From Fimenecus sp045593555 (GTDB taxonomy: Bacteria; Bacillota; Clostridia; Oscillospirales; Acutalibacteraceae), in NCBI GenBank assembly GCA_045593555.1, contig JAZNWU010000029.1:1-64000 (forward strand): 64,000 nt of DNA. The letters are read 5' to 3'. Positions 49,865-58,430 of the stretch are shown piece by piece. The first letter of the stretch is position 1, and every line of letters begins with the position of its first letter. The notes under the pieces are model-generated. The model ran no database searches. It worked only from the letters and a program-made list of their open reading frames with translations, and was not told the origin of the DNA. Both the position numbers and the translations under genes were made by a program.

Positions 49865-50887
49865 TTATTCTCCATTTGTCAAAAGAACTCCATGTGCAAT
49901 TCCGGGTACACTTTCACCTTGTAATGATGATGTGGTAGAAAGTAAAGCGCCTGTTCCCACAAATAAAACTCGTTTTAATGTACTACTTGTAAGCTTTTTC
50001 ATTATAACAGAATTTACTACTGCAGCACTGCAACCACAACCTGAACCACCTGCATGCATATCCTGTTCTTCCAAATCGTAAATCATCAGACCACAGTCGT
50101 TGTGAACGGATGAAATGTCAATGTTAAAATCTTTAATCAACAGGTCAATTAACAATTCACTACCAACCTTACCCAAATCACCTGTAAGAATCAAATCATA
50201 ATCACTTGGTCGGGTTTTTGTATCATTTAAGAAGCTTTGTATGGTTTCTGCCGCCGCCGGGGCCATTGCAGCACCCATATTGTTGGCATCTTTTATGCCT
50301 AAGTCCATTATTTTTCCAAATATTACAGCTTCAATTGACGGGGAATTACCTTTGTGGTGTGAAATCACAGTAGCGCCTGAAGCAGTTGCAGTTCTCTGTG
50401 CTGACGGTGGTCGTTGTCCGCCGTATTCAAGTGGCAGACGAAACTGCCTTTCTGCAGATGCAAAATGTGAAGATGTGGAAGCAACGGCAGTGTTTACAAC
50501 TTGTGAATCTACTAAAACTGAAGCCAAAGCCATTGAAAGTGCCATAGTTGAGCAGGCACCATAAAGTCCTAAAAATGGGATTTGAAGTTCCCTTATTCCA
50601 AAGGAAGTGCCGATACATTGGTTGAGCAAATCTCCTGCCATTATGAGTTCAATGTCTTTTGGTGATAAATCAGCTTTTGCAATTGCTCTCGAAACAGCTT
50701 CTTTATGCAAAGCACTTTCAGATTTTTCCCAAGTGGGACATCCGTCAATGGTATCGTCATCATATGTTTTGTCAAATTCCTTTGATAACGGACCTTCACT
50801 TTCAGCCTTACCAACAACTGAGGCATATCCGTAAACAGATGGTTTGGACGGTAACAGAATCGTATGTTTTCCTACTCGTTCAGCCAT
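49865..50887 (-). CDS. spoVAD: Stage V sporulation protein AD
   Basis: SpoVAD belongs to the SpoVA apparatus that moves dipicolinic acid into and out of spores, and binds it on a thiolase-like fold. Hallmarks are KHTILLPSKPSVYGYASVVG, the GPLSKEFDKTYDDD segment, LGLYGACSTMALSMALASVL (thiolase-type Cys region), HHKGNSPSIEAVIFGKIMDL, and HAGGSGCGCSAAVVNSVIM near the end. At 340 residues it is full length. spoVAC and spoVAE, its usual neighbours, are absent here. AAAGGAT precedes ATG 50887. Its presence supports a spore-forming lineage. Confidence 0.95.
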   Translation of the reverse strand: MAERVGKHTILLPSKPSVYGYASVVGKAESEGPLSKEFDKTYDDDTIDGCPTWEKSESALHKEAVSRAIAKADLSPKDIELIMAGDLLNQCIGTSFGIRELQIPFLGLYGACSTMALSMALASVLVDSQVVNTAVASTSSHFASAERQFRLPLEYGGQRPPSAQRTATASGATVISHHKGNSPSIEAVIFGKIMDLGIKDANNMGAAMAPAAAETIQSFLNDTKTRPSDYDLILTGDLGKVGSELLIDLLIKDFNIDISSVHNDCGLMIYDLEEQDMHAGGSGCGCSAAVVNSVIMKKLTSSTLKRVLFVGTGALLSTTSSLQGESVPGIAHGVLLTNGE

Positions 50888-51011
50888 AAATAATCAATCC
50901 TTTCATCGTTTTTTATTATTCCTTGTTATTAACAAAAAATTCAAAATACTATCGTTGACAGCCATATATATTTTTGTTATAATTTTGTCATGTTTTTTAA
51001 GGGTGATGTAA

Positions 51012-51962
51012 ATGAGAGAAAGAAAATTTTTAGATATTGCTTTAAATAAGCCTGAAGAAGGCGATAAAGTAGAGTATTTCAATAGTATTAAACGCAGATT
51101 GAATGGTTATACTCTCACAAGTAATCAGAAGGACCAGCCTCAGGCTGCTTATGCTTATGAAATCGATGTTACTGATATGTGGGATGAATATAAAAAATTA
51201 AAGGAAACCTGTGGATACAAACTTTCCTTTAATACAATTATTATGATGGCTATGGTCGAGGGATTGAAAGCAGCGCCAAGACTTAATGCACACATCGATT
51301 TTAATTACAAACGCAGTTGTGGTACTCTTACAATTAAAAAGCACATTGATGTTGCAATGCCTGTTATGCTTGACAATGGCGAAACATTCCCTGTTAAAAT
51401 TTGTAATTGTGAAGAGAGAAATCTTCAGTCACTTCAGCAGGAAATTGATGAAATGACATATAAGATGAAGAATACTGATGTTGATACAGCTCTTGGTAGT
51501 CTTGTTATTCCACGAATGATAGGCTTTTTGCTCAAAGGCAAAATTTCAACAACAATTGCACAAGGTGTTGCCGGTCTTGTCGGTAAACACAAGTTTGTGT
51601 ATCCATCTGATTTCATTAAAAACAGAAAGAAAATGAAGAATGAGGATGGTCTTAAATATTACCACCTTAATGAAGGTACTGTGTGTTTCTCAAACTGGGC
51701 AGGTCTTTATGACGGCCTTCGTGGATTTGAAACAACATCACCGCTTCTTTACCCACAGGTGTTTATGATGGGCGTTGGTGGATTTATTGAAAAGGAAGTT
51801 CCATTCAGAAATGAAAAAGGCGAAGTTGACCTTGCAACAAAGAAAATGCTTCCTGTAACTCTCACATTTGACCATAGAATCGGTGCATTCAATGATGTTA
51901 TTCCGTTTATGAAGAGAATGGATGAAATCTTTGAAAATCCTGAAATAATTAATGAATGGTAA
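51012..51962 (+). CDS. CAT-fold 2-oxoacid dehydrogenase-type acyltransferase (no lipoyl domain)
   Basis: A 316-residue protein with only the catalytic domain of the E2 acyltransferase/chloramphenicol acetyltransferase superfamily. Evidence: YAYEIDVTDMWDEYKKLKET at the start, YKLSFNTIIMMAMVEGLKAA, IDVAMPVMLDNGETFPVKIC, and the active-site strand LPVTLTFDHRIGAFNDVIPF with the catalytic His and, in place of the usual Gly-Ala/Asp after DHR, IGAF. No lipoyl or E3-binding domain and no partner E1/E3 genes are present, so it is not part of a dehydrogenase complex. The substrate is unknown. Confidence 0.85.
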   Translation: MRERKFLDIALNKPEEGDKVEYFNSIKRRLNGYTLTSNQKDQPQAAYAYEIDVTDMWDEYKKLKETCGYKLSFNTIIMMAMVEGLKAAPRLNAHIDFNYKRSCGTLTIKKHIDVAMPVMLDNGETFPVKICNCEERNLQSLQQEIDEMTYKMKNTDVDTALGSLVIPRMIGFLLKGKISTTIAQGVAGLVGKHKFVYPSDFIKNRKKMKNEDGLKYYHLNEGTVCFSNWAGLYDGLRGFETTSPLLYPQVFMMGVGGFIEKEVPFRNEKGEVDLATKKMLPVTLTFDHRIGAFNDVIPFMKRMDEIFENPEIINEW

Positions 51963-52015
51963 ACATACAACGGTATGGCGTGGGCTTGCTCCCGCCGTTG
52001 TCAGTTAATATTCGA

Positions 52016-52057
52016 CTTAATTTGGTATGTCATTCCGAGCGAAAGCGAAGAATCTCT
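52016..52057. repeat. Partial copy of the dispersed palindromic repeat (copy 4)
   Basis: TTAATTTGGTATGTCATTCC, then GAGCG...GAAGAATCTCT: the left flank and left arm only, with no complementary right arm. An apparent remnant of the element seen at 33579 and 56027. Confidence 0.75.
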
Positions 52058-52075
52058 AATTACATATAAATAAAA

Positions 52076-52116
52076 AACAACCTGATGCCACAATGTTTGG
52101 TGTCAGGTTGTTTTGT
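52076..52116. terminator. Terminator between the acyltransferase and XRE genes
   Basis: ACAACCTGATGCCA pairs with TGGTGTCAGGTTGT (inner wobbles), then TTTG on + and AT-rich on minus; the genes converge. Confidence 0.75.
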
Positions 52117-52123
52117 TTCATTT

Positions 52124-52405
52124 TCATATATTTTTTATATCGTTCATTACATGAGATATTTCTTGCTGAATTTTTTCTAAACGAGTAACGATTTCGTCTG
52201 CTGTTGAATTTTTTTCAATTTCACGACCTAAAAGGTAGTCTGCAGAAACATTGTAAAAATCACAGAGTTTTATAATAGCGAAGCTGTCAGGATTAGTTTT
52301 TCCTGTTTCATAGTTTGAGAGTGTTCTTTGGTCAATGCCTGTAGCAGTAGAAACATCAATTTGTCTTAAATCTCTGTCTTCACGCAAGTCGCGTAATCTA
52401 TTCAT
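52124..52405 (-). CDS. Small XRE-family repressor
   Basis: A 93-residue helix-turn-helix protein: LRQIDVSTATGIDQRTLSNY is the recognition region, followed by SFAIIKLCDFYNVSADYLLG, the usual end of the domain, and a helical tail (about 62-93). I use ATG 52405 rather than 52411 because GAGGG ends seven bases before it. It is divergent from the large surface protein at 52535, and a perfect inverted repeat spans that gene's promoter, so this protein is a good candidate for its repressor. Confidence 0.88.
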   Translation of the reverse strand: MNRLRDLREDRDLRQIDVSTATGIDQRTLSNYETGKTNPDSFAIIKLCDFYNVSADYLLGREIEKNSTADEIVTRLEKIQQEISHVMNDIKNI

Positions 52406-52441
52406 AATCATCCCTCGATATAGAAAATCTTTTCTTTATTT

Positions 52442-52518
52442 TACCAAAATATGAGTATAATTTCCTTGACATACTAAAATTATGCGTTTATAATTTATAC
52501 TGTAGAAATATTTTGGTA
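52442..52518 (+). promoter_or_regulatory. Promoter flanked by a perfect 11-bp inverted repeat
   Basis: Promoter TTGACA (52466-52471), a 17-bp spacer and TATAAT (52489-52494), fully consensus. It is flanked by TACCAAAATAT (52442-52452) and ATATTTTGGTA (52508-52518), 55 bp apart, an arrangement suited to repression by looping or by two dimers of the divergent XRE protein. The downstream arm lies just before AAAGGAG of the 52535 gene. Confidence 0.75.
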
Positions 52519-52534
52519 CAAAAGGAGAAAAATT

Positions 52535-55500
52535 ATGAAAACATCAAAGAAATCTCTATCAATCTTTATTGCTGTTTGTTGTTTGATGGGTTGTTTAATT
52601 GTTCCGTCATCAGCTTACACAATACAGAATAATGGGTATGATGGAATATATATTAATATTGAATCTGCTCCTTATAAAACATTGGCTCAAGTTCCAACAT
52701 GGGGACAGTATGCATACGGGACATCTGGTTGTGCTTGGTTTGCATCTGCAAGAGCCAGAGAACTCACTGGAAAAAATATACAAACAATTTGGAGTGGACA
52801 ATCTTGGTATGATTCTGCGTATAGCAGTTATGGATTTAGCAGAGGTAGTACAATAAAAGCTAAGTCACTTGTTTGCTATGCTAATCATGTTTCAGTTATT
52901 GAAAGAGTAAATGGTAATAATGTAATAATTAGTGAGGGCGGATATACTAAAGGAAACGCATCTACTGGATATTGCATTATAAGAAGTACGACAATCAGTG
53001 AAATTCAAGCAGGTAATTCACTTACCGGTAATTTCTTAGGGTATGTGTATTTGGGGGTAAATGATATTTCTACTTACACAATCTCTTACAATGCTAATGG
53101 TGGTACAGGTGCACCTGCAAGTCAGACAAAGACTCATGGGGTAACATTGACATTGAGTAATACAGTACCAACAAGAACAGGTTATACCTTCCTTGGGTGG
53201 TCAACAAGCAGTACAGCCACAACAGCAACATATTCGGCAGGTGGCAGTTTTACAGCAGATGCAAACACAACACTTTATGCTGTTTGGAAAATTAACGAAG
53301 TCACAGGTACTTGTGGTGATAATCTAACTTGGTCGTTTAGTGAAGCTACCAATATTCTAACAATTTCCGGCACAGGAGAAATGAAAAACTATACACCCAG
53401 TTCGATGCCATGGAAAGATTATTGTTATAGAATACAAAGTGTAGTTATAAACAATGGAGTAACATCAATAGGTAATTCTGCTTTCTATTATTGTGCAAAC
53501 CTCACTAATGTAACACTCTCAAACAGTGTAACATCAATTGGCGAAAAAGCTTTTTATGACTGTGATAAACTTGCAGATTTAATTATTTCTGATGGTGTTA
53601 CAACGATTGGTTATGCCGCTTTCCGCGGTTGTGATAGTTTAACAAGTATTGTGATTCCGGATACTGTTACATCAATAGATAATATGGCTTTTGCAGAATG
53701 TGATAAGCTGACAAGTATAAATGTAGATATTAACAATGATTATTTTTCTAACGATGCTTCCGGTGTTTTATTTAATAAAGACAAGACAGTTCTTATTCAA
53801 TATCCCAACGGAACCGCAAAAACAACTTATACGATTCCAAAAAGCGTAACAACGATTGGTGGTTATGCTTTTTATGGATGTACAAATCTAAACAACATAA
53901 TAATTCCTGATAGTGTAGCTATAATTAGCGATAGCGCCTTCAATTCTTGTACAGGTCTGACTAACATTATAATTCCTGACAGCGTAAAGATAATTGGCTC
54001 CAATGCCTTCTATAAATGCACGGGACTTAATAATGTGACAATTTCAGATGGTGTAACAGAAATCGGCTCTCTTGCTTTTTATGCTTGCACAGGTCTTACA
54101 TCCGTGTCAATCCCCGACAGTGTGACCACAATCGATACCGGCGCATTCAGCGGCTGTACAAACCTTTCCGACATATCATTTAGCGATAACTTAATTCATA
54201 TTGGTAGTAGCTGTCTAGAGAATACAGCATATTATAATGAAGAATCAAATTGGACAAATGGAGTATTATATATTGATAATTATTTGATAAAAGCAGACAA
54301 AACAATTGTTAGTGGAGAATATAGTGTGCATAATGGCACAAAGGTTATAGCCGATGGTGCATTTGAATTCTGTGAAAATCTTACAGGAGTGACAATTCCA
54401 GATAGTGTAAAGACAATTGGTGACAATGCATTTTATAAGTGCGAAAAACTCTCAACAGCAACAATCGGAAAAAACGTTAAATATATTGGAGACTGGGCAT
54501 TTAGATATTGTGATTTTACAGATATAATTATTCCAAACAGTGTAACAACAATTGGTGATTATGCATTCGGAAGTTGTAGGGAACTTACTGAAATTATTAT
54601 TCCTGACAGTGTAACATCAATCGGTAGCGCAACATTTTCTGGATGTACAAATCTTACAAAGGCAACAATTGGCAACGGAGTAACTGAAATCGGATATGAT
54701 ACATTTTATTTTTGTCAAAAACTTTCAAATGTTACAATCGGAAACAATGTAACAATTATTGGTCATACGGCTTTTGATAAATGTATAAGTCTTACAAGCA
54801 TTACGATTCCAAATAGTGTAGAAACAATTGGTATTTGTGCATTTTCTAATTGTGAAAATCTCGCAGACATAATACTTGGGCAAAATGTAACAGCTATAGG
54901 TCGAGGTGCTTTTGCAAATACTGCTTATTATAATGATGAAACAAATTGGGAAAATGGAGTTCTATACATTGATAATTATTTGATAAAAGCAGACAATACA
55001 CTTGCAGGCGATTACATTATTAAGGATGGAACAAAAACAACAGCTAGCGAAGCGTTTGCGTCATGCCAAGAACTCACCAATATAACCATTCCTAATAGCG
55101 TAACATCACTTGGTGGTGGTGCTTTTGACGGTTGTATAAATCTTAAAACCGTAATTATACCAAACAGTATAACAACAATTAACAATCGAACCTTCTACAA
55201 TTCTGATAACCTGTCAGATATTTATTATGTAGGAACAGAAAGTCAATGGAATAAAGTAGAAGTCTATAATAATAACGATTTTAATAATAATCATAGCTTG
55301 TATAATGCGAAGATACACTATTGTGAAAGGGTTGAAGAAAAAACCGTAACTTGTGAGGAAAACGGATACACAGAAGGAATCTATTGTCCTGATTGTGAGA
55401 AAATGATTACAGGTCACGAGACGATATTTGCTACTGGCCATAAATATAAGTCTGTTATAACAGAACCGACTTGTACAGATGCTGGATATACAACATACAC

Positions 55501-55972
55501 TTGTGTTTGTGGTGATACATTTACATCAAATACAGTATCTCCGATAGGTCACAACTATGAAAATGGAATTTGTATAAACTGTGGTAGAACAGATACAACA
55601 ACTCCAAGTGAGCCTGGAAATCCTGACACAAACTACACATTCAGTATTAAAGAACCTTCAACAACTACAATCCGTCATAATGATAGTATCATTCTTCATA
55701 TAAATGTTGATGGTGAACTTCCTGAAGGTTCAAGTATTGAGTGGAGTGTCAATAACAACAATTTCGATGGTGGATATACTGAAGATGGTATGCAGTGCTT
55801 GATTACATCTAAAAACAATGGTTACACAACAGTTGTAGCTACTCTTTACGATGCGAATTATAATGTTATTGCAACAGATAGCATTGAAATGCGTTCAAAA
55901 GCAGGTTTCTTTGACAAAATTGGTGGTTTCTTCCGTTCGCTCTTTGGTTCAACAAAAATTTATGATAATTAA
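52535..55972 (+). CDS. CHAP-domain LRR surface protein with an FF-type C-terminal tail
   Basis: An 1145-residue exported protein. A signal peptide (1-27) is followed by a CHAP-type amidase/peptidase domain (about 45-165) with the Cys in GTSGCAWFASARARELTG and the His in ANHVSVIERV. Next comes an InlB-type Listeria-Bacteroides repeat (TISYNANGGTGAP...TLYAVWK, about 178-250), then about twenty BspA/LRR_5 repeats of the type VTSIGxxAFxxCxxL (to about 905), two CxxC segments, an Ig-like domain, and the tail GFFDKIGGFFRSLFG. It probably hydrolyses peptidoglycan or binds host or cell surfaces. It is regulated from a consensus promoter. Confidence 0.87.
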   Translation: MKTSKKSLSIFIAVCCLMGCLIVPSSAYTIQNNGYDGIYINIESAPYKTLAQVPTWGQYAYGTSGCAWFASARARELTGKNIQTIWSGQSWYDSAYSSYGFSRGSTIKAKSLVCYANHVSVIERVNGNNVIISEGGYTKGNASTGYCIIRSTTISEIQAGNSLTGNFLGYVYLGVNDISTYTISYNANGGTGAPASQTKTHGVTLTLSNTVPTRTGYTFLGWSTSSTATTATYSAGGSFTADANTTLYAVWKINEVTGTCGDNLTWSFSEATNILTISGTGEMKNYTPSSMPWKDYCYRIQSVVINNGVTSIGNSAFYYCANLTNVTLSNSVTSIGEKAFYDCDKLADLIISDGVTTIGYAAFRGCDSLTSIVIPDTVTSIDNMAFAECDKLTSINVDINNDYFSNDASGVLFNKDKTVLIQYPNGTAKTTYTIPKSVTTIGGYAFYGCTNLNNIIIPDSVAIISDSAFNSCTGLTNIIIPDSVKIIGSNAFYKCTGLNNVTISDGVTEIGSLAFYACTGLTSVSIPDSVTTIDTGAFSGCTNLSDISFSDNLIHIGSSCLENTAYYNEESNWTNGVLYIDNYLIKADKTIVSGEYSVHNGTKVIADGAFEFCENLTGVTIPDSVKTIGDNAFYKCEKLSTATIGKNVKYIGDWAFRYCDFTDIIIPNSVTTIGDYAFGSCRELTEIIIPDSVTSIGSATFSGCTNLTKATIGNGVTEIGYDTFYFCQKLSNVTIGNNVTIIGHTAFDKCISLTSITIPNSVETIGICAFSNCENLADIILGQNVTAIGRGAFANTAYYNDETNWENGVLYIDNYLIKADNTLAGDYIIKDGTKTTASEAFASCQELTNITIPNSVTSLGGGAFDGCINLKTVIIPNSITTINNRTFYNSDNLSDIYYVGTESQWNKVEVYNNNDFNNNHSLYNAKIHYCERVEEKTVTCEENGYTEGIYCPDCEKMITGHETIFATGHKYKSVITEPTCTDAGYTTYTCVCGDTFTSNTVSPIGHNYENGICINCGRTDTTTPSEPGNPDTNYTFSIKEPSTTTIRHNDSIILHINVDGELPEGSSIEWSVNNNNFDGGYTEDGMQCLITSKNNGYTTVVATLYDANYNVIATDSIEMRSKAGFFDKIGGFFRSLFGSTKIYDN

Positions 55973-55980
55973 TTGAATAC

Positions 55981-56020
55981 ACAACAGTATGGCGAGGTCG
56001 TAAGACCTCGCTGTTGTTTT
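55981..56020 (+). terminator. Terminator of the 52535 gene
   Basis: ACAACAG and GCGAGGTC (55981-55999) pair with GACCTCGC and TGTTGT (56004-56017), then TTTTGC. Confidence 0.85.
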
Positions 56021-56026
56021 GCTGTA

Positions 56027-56171
56027 TTAATTGGAGTTTGTCGGGATGTTTTATGTCATTCTGAGGAGTGTAACGACGAAGAATCTCTGTTGGTTTTATC
56101 GTTCACTTTGGAAGAGATTCTTCGCTTCGCTCAGAATGACATACCAATTTATTCTCCTCGATAAATTATAA
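56027..56171. repeat. Dispersed palindromic repeat, copy 5 (inverted, with extended flanks)
   Basis: The core GTCATTCTGAGG...CTCAGAATGAC is at 56055-56140. Left flank TTAATTGGAGTTTGTCGGGA and right flank CTCCTCGATAAATTATAACT are the reverse complement of the flanks of copy 3 (33579-33726). The internal segment between arms differs (CTGTTGG...TTTGGAAG), as expected for a structured element with variable loop. Confidence 0.85.
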
Positions 56172-56194
56172 CTTGTTGGTGTGTTTGCGATATT

Positions 56195-57235
56195 TTAATT
56201 TAGCAATTTTTCTGCAAATATTTTTGCAGATTCGGTGGCTTCGTCTGGGTTGGAATAGCCTTTTGTTAAATCATTATACTTATACCGTTCATCTCTGCCT
56301 TCATAAATGGATAAAATTGCTTTTTCAAGGAGTTTTTCTTCAACGGATAACAGAACTTCCACATTTTTGCTATTGAGTATGTCAGGGTTTGTAAGAAATC
56401 TTGATGCAGTTACTGTTTCAGTAGGCTCAAAAGGTAAAATATGGCTTTTATCAGAAATGCAAATTCCTGATTTTATAGTCGGGAAAATCAAAAATTGAAA
56501 GAATTCGTTATTGAAATATGATGGACTTGCCATTATTGGAATTTTCTCATCAATAGCATAGTTCTTTATAACACCTGTAATGATTGAACCTAAAAATCCT
56601 GTTTCGTCAATAATATTGATTGTTTTTTCACAAAGGCTGAAAATAGTATCATAATGTGTGTGAAATCCTAACGGAGTAGGGGAGGAAAGTAAGCGAATTT
56701 CACCTTTTGCCTGAGTTTTTACAGGTTTCAGTTCTTTACTCTTGAATCGATGAACAAAATTGATAATTTTATCTTCATTAAGATATGGCGAAAGCTCATT
56801 GTGTAGTCTTTCCTTAACAAGTGATGCTTTTTTCAGCGTGTTGCAGGCTTCACGATAATGATTGTTTTCCTGTGCCTTATGAATCAGCACTTCACGAAGT
56901 AAATCTTTTGGATAACTCTTGTTTTCCACAACATTAAGTTGCTTTTCCCATATCCCGGGAAGTACAGGACTTATTTTGTTGTATCCACCGTCGGACAGAA
57001 TATATGCATTTAAGTTTTTTATGTAAATTCCGTCTGTTGACTCGTCATAAAAGGGATTAAAAAGTGTAATATTATATCCTGAAAGATGTTTTGTCATTTC
57101 AGAGAAAAATATTGATTTTTCATAATCGTCACCATTAATTATGTAAACACACGCAGATGGGTCTTTTTTGTAAATTGTATTGTATGCACAGCAGTAACCT
57201 TTACTGCATAGAACACTCGAAAAATACTTTTTCAT
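56195..57235 (-). CDS. Hypothetical protein, distantly like PRK06851 without its P-loop
   Basis: A 346-residue cytoplasmic protein. The segments DGIYIKNLNAYILSDGGYNK and GIWEKQLNVVENKSYPKDLL, followed by a helical stretch LVKERLHNELSPYLNEDKI and later SLCEKTINIIDETGFLGSII, echo the PRK06851/P-loop proteins of sporulating Firmicutes as I remember them. No Walker A (GxxxxGKS/T) is present at the N-terminus, where I find only CVYIINGDDYEKS, so ATP binding appears lost. The relation is tentative. No neighbours suggest a role. Confidence 0.5.
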   Translation of the reverse strand: MKKYFSSVLCSKGYCCAYNTIYKKDPSACVYIINGDDYEKSIFFSEMTKHLSGYNITLFNPFYDESTDGIYIKNLNAYILSDGGYNKISPVLPGIWEKQLNVVENKSYPKDLLREVLIHKAQENNHYREACNTLKKASLVKERLHNELSPYLNEDKIINFVHRFKSKELKPVKTQAKGEIRLLSSPTPLGFHTHYDTIFSLCEKTINIIDETGFLGSIITGVIKNYAIDEKIPIMASPSYFNNEFFQFLIFPTIKSGICISDKSHILPFEPTETVTASRFLTNPDILNSKNVEVLLSVEEKLLEKAILSIYEGRDERYKYNDLTKGYSNPDEATESAKIFAEKLLN

Positions 57236-57284
57236 TTTATCACCCCATCTTATACTATTCTATGCACATAATTTTGTTAATTTG

Positions 57285-57313
57285 TTGACATTTAGGTGTA
57301 GGTGATATATAAT
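57285..57313 (+). promoter_or_regulatory. Promoter of fba
   Basis: TTGACA (57285-57290), a 17-bp spacer and TATAAT (57308-57313): a consensus promoter suited to a highly expressed glycolytic gene. Confidence 0.85.
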
Positions 57314-57347
57314 ATTCGAGGAAATTTTTAAAGGAGTGTATTAAATT

Positions 57348-58214
57348 ATGCCATTAGTAAATGCAAAAGAAATGCTTACAAAAGCAAAAGCAGGTCATTA
57401 CGCAGTAGGTCAGTTCAATATCAATAACCTTGAATGGACTAAATCAATTCTTCTCACAGCACAGGAAATGAATTCTCCTGTTATCCTTGGTGTATCTGAA
57501 GGTGCAGGTAAATATATGTGTGGCTACAAAACCGTTGTAGGTATGGTTAAAGGTATGCTTGACGAGCTTAACATTACAGTTCCTGTTGCTCTTCACCTTG
57601 ACCATGGTTCATACGAAGGTGCAAAGGCTTGTATCGAAGCAGGTTTCAGCTCAATTATGTTCGACGGTTCACATTATCCAATCGATGAAAATATCGAAAA
57701 GACAAAGGAATTAGTTGCAATTTGTGAAGAAAAAGGCCTTTCAATTGAAGCTGAAGTTGGTTCAATCGGTGGCGAAGAAGACGGTGTTGTTGGTGCAGGT
57801 GAATGTGCTGACCCTGAAGAATGCAAGATGATTGCTGACCTTGGTGTTACAATGCTTGCAGCAGGTATCGGTAATATCCACGGTAAATATCCTGAAAACT
57901 GGGCAGGTCTTTCATTCGAAACTCTTGCAGCTGTTCAGGAAAAGACAGGTGCAATGCCTCTTGTTCTTCACGGTGGTACAGGTATTCCTGCTGATATGAT
58001 TCAGAAGGCTATTTCTCTCGGCGTTTCAAAAATCAACGTTAACACAGAATGTCAGCTTGCATTCCAGGAAGCAACAAGAAAGTACATTGAAGAAGGTAAG
58101 GACCTTGTTGGCAAGGGCTTTGACCCAAGAAAGCTTTTAGCACCAGGTTGCGAAGCTATCAAGGCTACTGTTCGTGAAAAGATTGAACTTTTCGGTTCAG
58201 CTAACAAAGCATAA
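57348..58214 (+). CDS. fba: Fructose-bisphosphate aldolase, class II
   Basis: A zinc-dependent glycolytic aldolase. It starts MPLVNAKEMLTKAKAGHYAVGQFNIN-like, with PVALHLDHGSYEGAKACIEA (zinc His/Asp), then EAEVGSIGGEEDGVVGAGE, GIGNIHGKYPENW (zinc His), LVLHGGTGIPADMI and a NVNTECQLAF near the end. At 288 residues it is the usual length for this Gram-positive form. GGAGTG precedes ATG 57348. Codon use is highly biased, consistent with strong expression. It stands alone between its promoter and a terminator. Confidence 0.96.
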   Translation: MPLVNAKEMLTKAKAGHYAVGQFNINNLEWTKSILLTAQEMNSPVILGVSEGAGKYMCGYKTVVGMVKGMLDELNITVPVALHLDHGSYEGAKACIEAGFSSIMFDGSHYPIDENIEKTKELVAICEEKGLSIEAEVGSIGGEEDGVVGAGECADPEECKMIADLGVTMLAAGIGNIHGKYPENWAGLSFETLAAVQEKTGAMPLVLHGGTGIPADMIQKAISLGVSKINVNTECQLAFQEATRKYIEEGKDLVGKGFDPRKLLAPGCEAIKATVREKIELFGSANKA

Positions 58215-58329
58215 ATTGGTTCTTTTTCCGTTAGCCTTCCTCGCTTTCACCTCGCAGTATACCTGATACAGCTTCGGTTCGGCGAGACTGCCTAACAAAA
58301 AAATAACTCAATTTATAATTATTGTTGTT

Positions 58330-58364
58330 AATACTGCGTGTCTATCGGCTCGCAGTATTTTTTG
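58330..58364 (+). terminator. Terminator of fba
   Basis: AATACTGCG (58330-58338) with CGCAGTATT (58351-58359), then TTTTTG. A second copy of CGCAGTAT lies upstream at about 58253. Confidence 0.8.
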
Positions 58365-58430
58365 TCTTTGCACTTGATACTAACCTGCTTTTTTGATAAA
58401 ATATGTTTATCATATAAATGAGGTGTTTTT

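Noticed and set aside
51012..51962. Chloramphenicol acetyltransferase resistance gene
   Set aside because: The fold is shared, but length (316) and the LTFDHRIGAF motif fit an E2-type acyltransferase domain, not a CAT trimer subunit.
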